A stretch of 42,987 bases of DNA, taken from positions 1-42,987 of the forward strand of contig JAUUSE010000013.1 in the NCBI GenBank assembly GCA_030842085.1, read 5' to 3'. Made by a program: the position numbers and the translations under genes. Origin of the DNA: Timburyella sp030842085. Lineage in GTDB: Bacteria > Bacillota > Clostridia > Oscillospirales > Acutalibacteraceae. Within the stretch, counting starts at the first letter, position 1, and the number at the start of each line of letters is the position of its first letter. Below, one piece after another: positions 42,589 through 42,987 of this stretch. The notes under the pieces were generated by a model. The model saw only the letters and a program-made list of their open reading frames with translations, did not search any database and was not told where the DNA came from.

Positions 42589-42987
42589 GCTCAGATTCCT
42601 CCTTTAGTGCTTTTTTCATTTTTTTCAGGGCCCTGTTATACTTTGACAGAACCGTTGGCAAGGGCAGGCAAAGCAGCTCGCTTACTTCCCGAAATTTCAT
42701 TCCCGCCGAAATGTGCAGCAGAATTATTCTCTGCTCCTCGTTTGACAGACTCAGCATAAGCTGTCTCAGCACTTGCTTATCCTCGGCTGTTAGCTCTGCA
42801 GAACCTGATTCTATTCTGCTCCATTCTTCTTCGGAAAGGGTTGTGTCATACTTATTTTGGCGTAATTTCATAAGTGCAGTATTTTTCGCTATGCCAAAAA
42901 TCCATGACATCGGGCTGCCCGGCTTATATCTGTCTGCGGACTTATACAAAGCTATATAAGTATCCTGCATAGCGTCCTCAGCGTCGT
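42569..42987 (-). CDS. ECF-type RNA polymerase sigma factor, 5' end outside window
   Basis: The frame is open to the right edge, so the N-terminus is missing. The visible part starts DAEDAMQDTYIALYKSADRY and PMSWIFGIAKNTALMKLRQ, the end of sigma region 2. It goes on to region 4 with LSNEEQRIILLHISAGMKFREVSELLCLPLPTVLSKYNRALKKMKKAL, the helix-turn-helix for -35 recognition. At least 138 residues are present; a full ECF factor is about 170-190. The end overlaps the anti-sigma gene by 20 bases. The set resembles sigI-rsgI logic, but this factor is of the two-region ECF type. Confidence 0.9.
   Translation of the reverse strand, partial: DAEDAMQDTYIALYKSADRYKPGSPMSWIFGIAKNTALMKLRQNKYDTTLSEEEWSRIESGSAELTAEDKQVLRQLMLSLSNEEQRIILLHISAGMKFREVSELLCLPLPTVLSKYNRALKKMKKALKEESEHGQQNA

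Overview
The window reads as a chromosomal segment of a low- to mid-GC, probably spore-forming Firmicute of the class Clostridia, most likely an uncultured gut-type lineage. The evidence is the ctsR-mcsA-mcsB-clpC heat-shock operon, a spoIID gene, strong AGGAGG-type ribosome binding sites, many Rho-independent terminators and a strong preference for ATA isoleucine codons. I cannot name a genus. Both edges cut genes: a D-Ala-D-Ala carboxypeptidase at the left and an ECF sigma factor at the right.

Layout. 1-7.0 kb: the end of the carboxypeptidase gene, a 41-residue cysteine-rich peptide gene on the minus strand with a sigmaK-like promoter, then the CtsR/McsA/McsB/ClpC protein quality-control operon behind a sigmaA promoter that overlaps two tandem CtsR-type boxes. 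7.0-7.4 kb: copy A of a dispersed ~410-bp structured repeat. 7.5-13.6 kb: rodA-type SEDS glycosyltransferase (minus), fhs (formate-THF ligase), a broken second copy of the fhs 3' end, tsaE-tsaB (t6A tRNA modification), rpiB and upp. 14-16.5 kb (minus): a membrane-anchored DUF5050 protein and a DUF1015 protein. 16.6-22.3 kb: a four-gene ABC-2/Gld-like operon (ATPase, permease, GldG-like auxiliary protein, DUF4340 protein) with a strong promoter and a ~280-nt leader. 22.7-26.4 kb (minus): an SDR oxidoreductase, an eight-helix membrane protein and citrate synthase. 26.5-29.2 kb: spoIID and a PRK06851-type P-loop ATPase.

29.2-30.1 kb is a gene-free island with three kinds of repeat: a 93-bp MITE-like inverted repeat, copy B of the ~410-bp repeat, and three tandem ~92-bp hairpin units. 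It lies just upstream of a P-type Ca2+ ATPase. 33-38.8 kb is a pantothenate/CoA cluster: coaX, coaC and coaB on minus, panB, panC and panD on plus, and an autoregulated TetR gene between the two arms. Together these genes cover most steps from ketoisovalerate and aspartate to 4'-phosphopantetheine; ketopantoate reductase and the last two CoA steps are not here. 39-43 kb: a zinc-ribbon membrane protein, a small Cro/CI-type regulator, and an RsgI-like transmembrane anti-sigma protein with three PepSY domains, overlapping its ECF sigma gene.

No rRNA, tRNA, CRISPR array, transposase or prophage gene was seen. The best leads are the paired ~410-bp repeats, the tandem hairpin array before the Ca2+ ATPase, the fhs fragment that differs from the intact gene only at silent sites, the cysteine-rich peptide, and the RsgI-like/PepSY sigma system with an Asn-Pro site matching the known RsgI autocleavage site. 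None of these is shown to be a new system; they are candidates.
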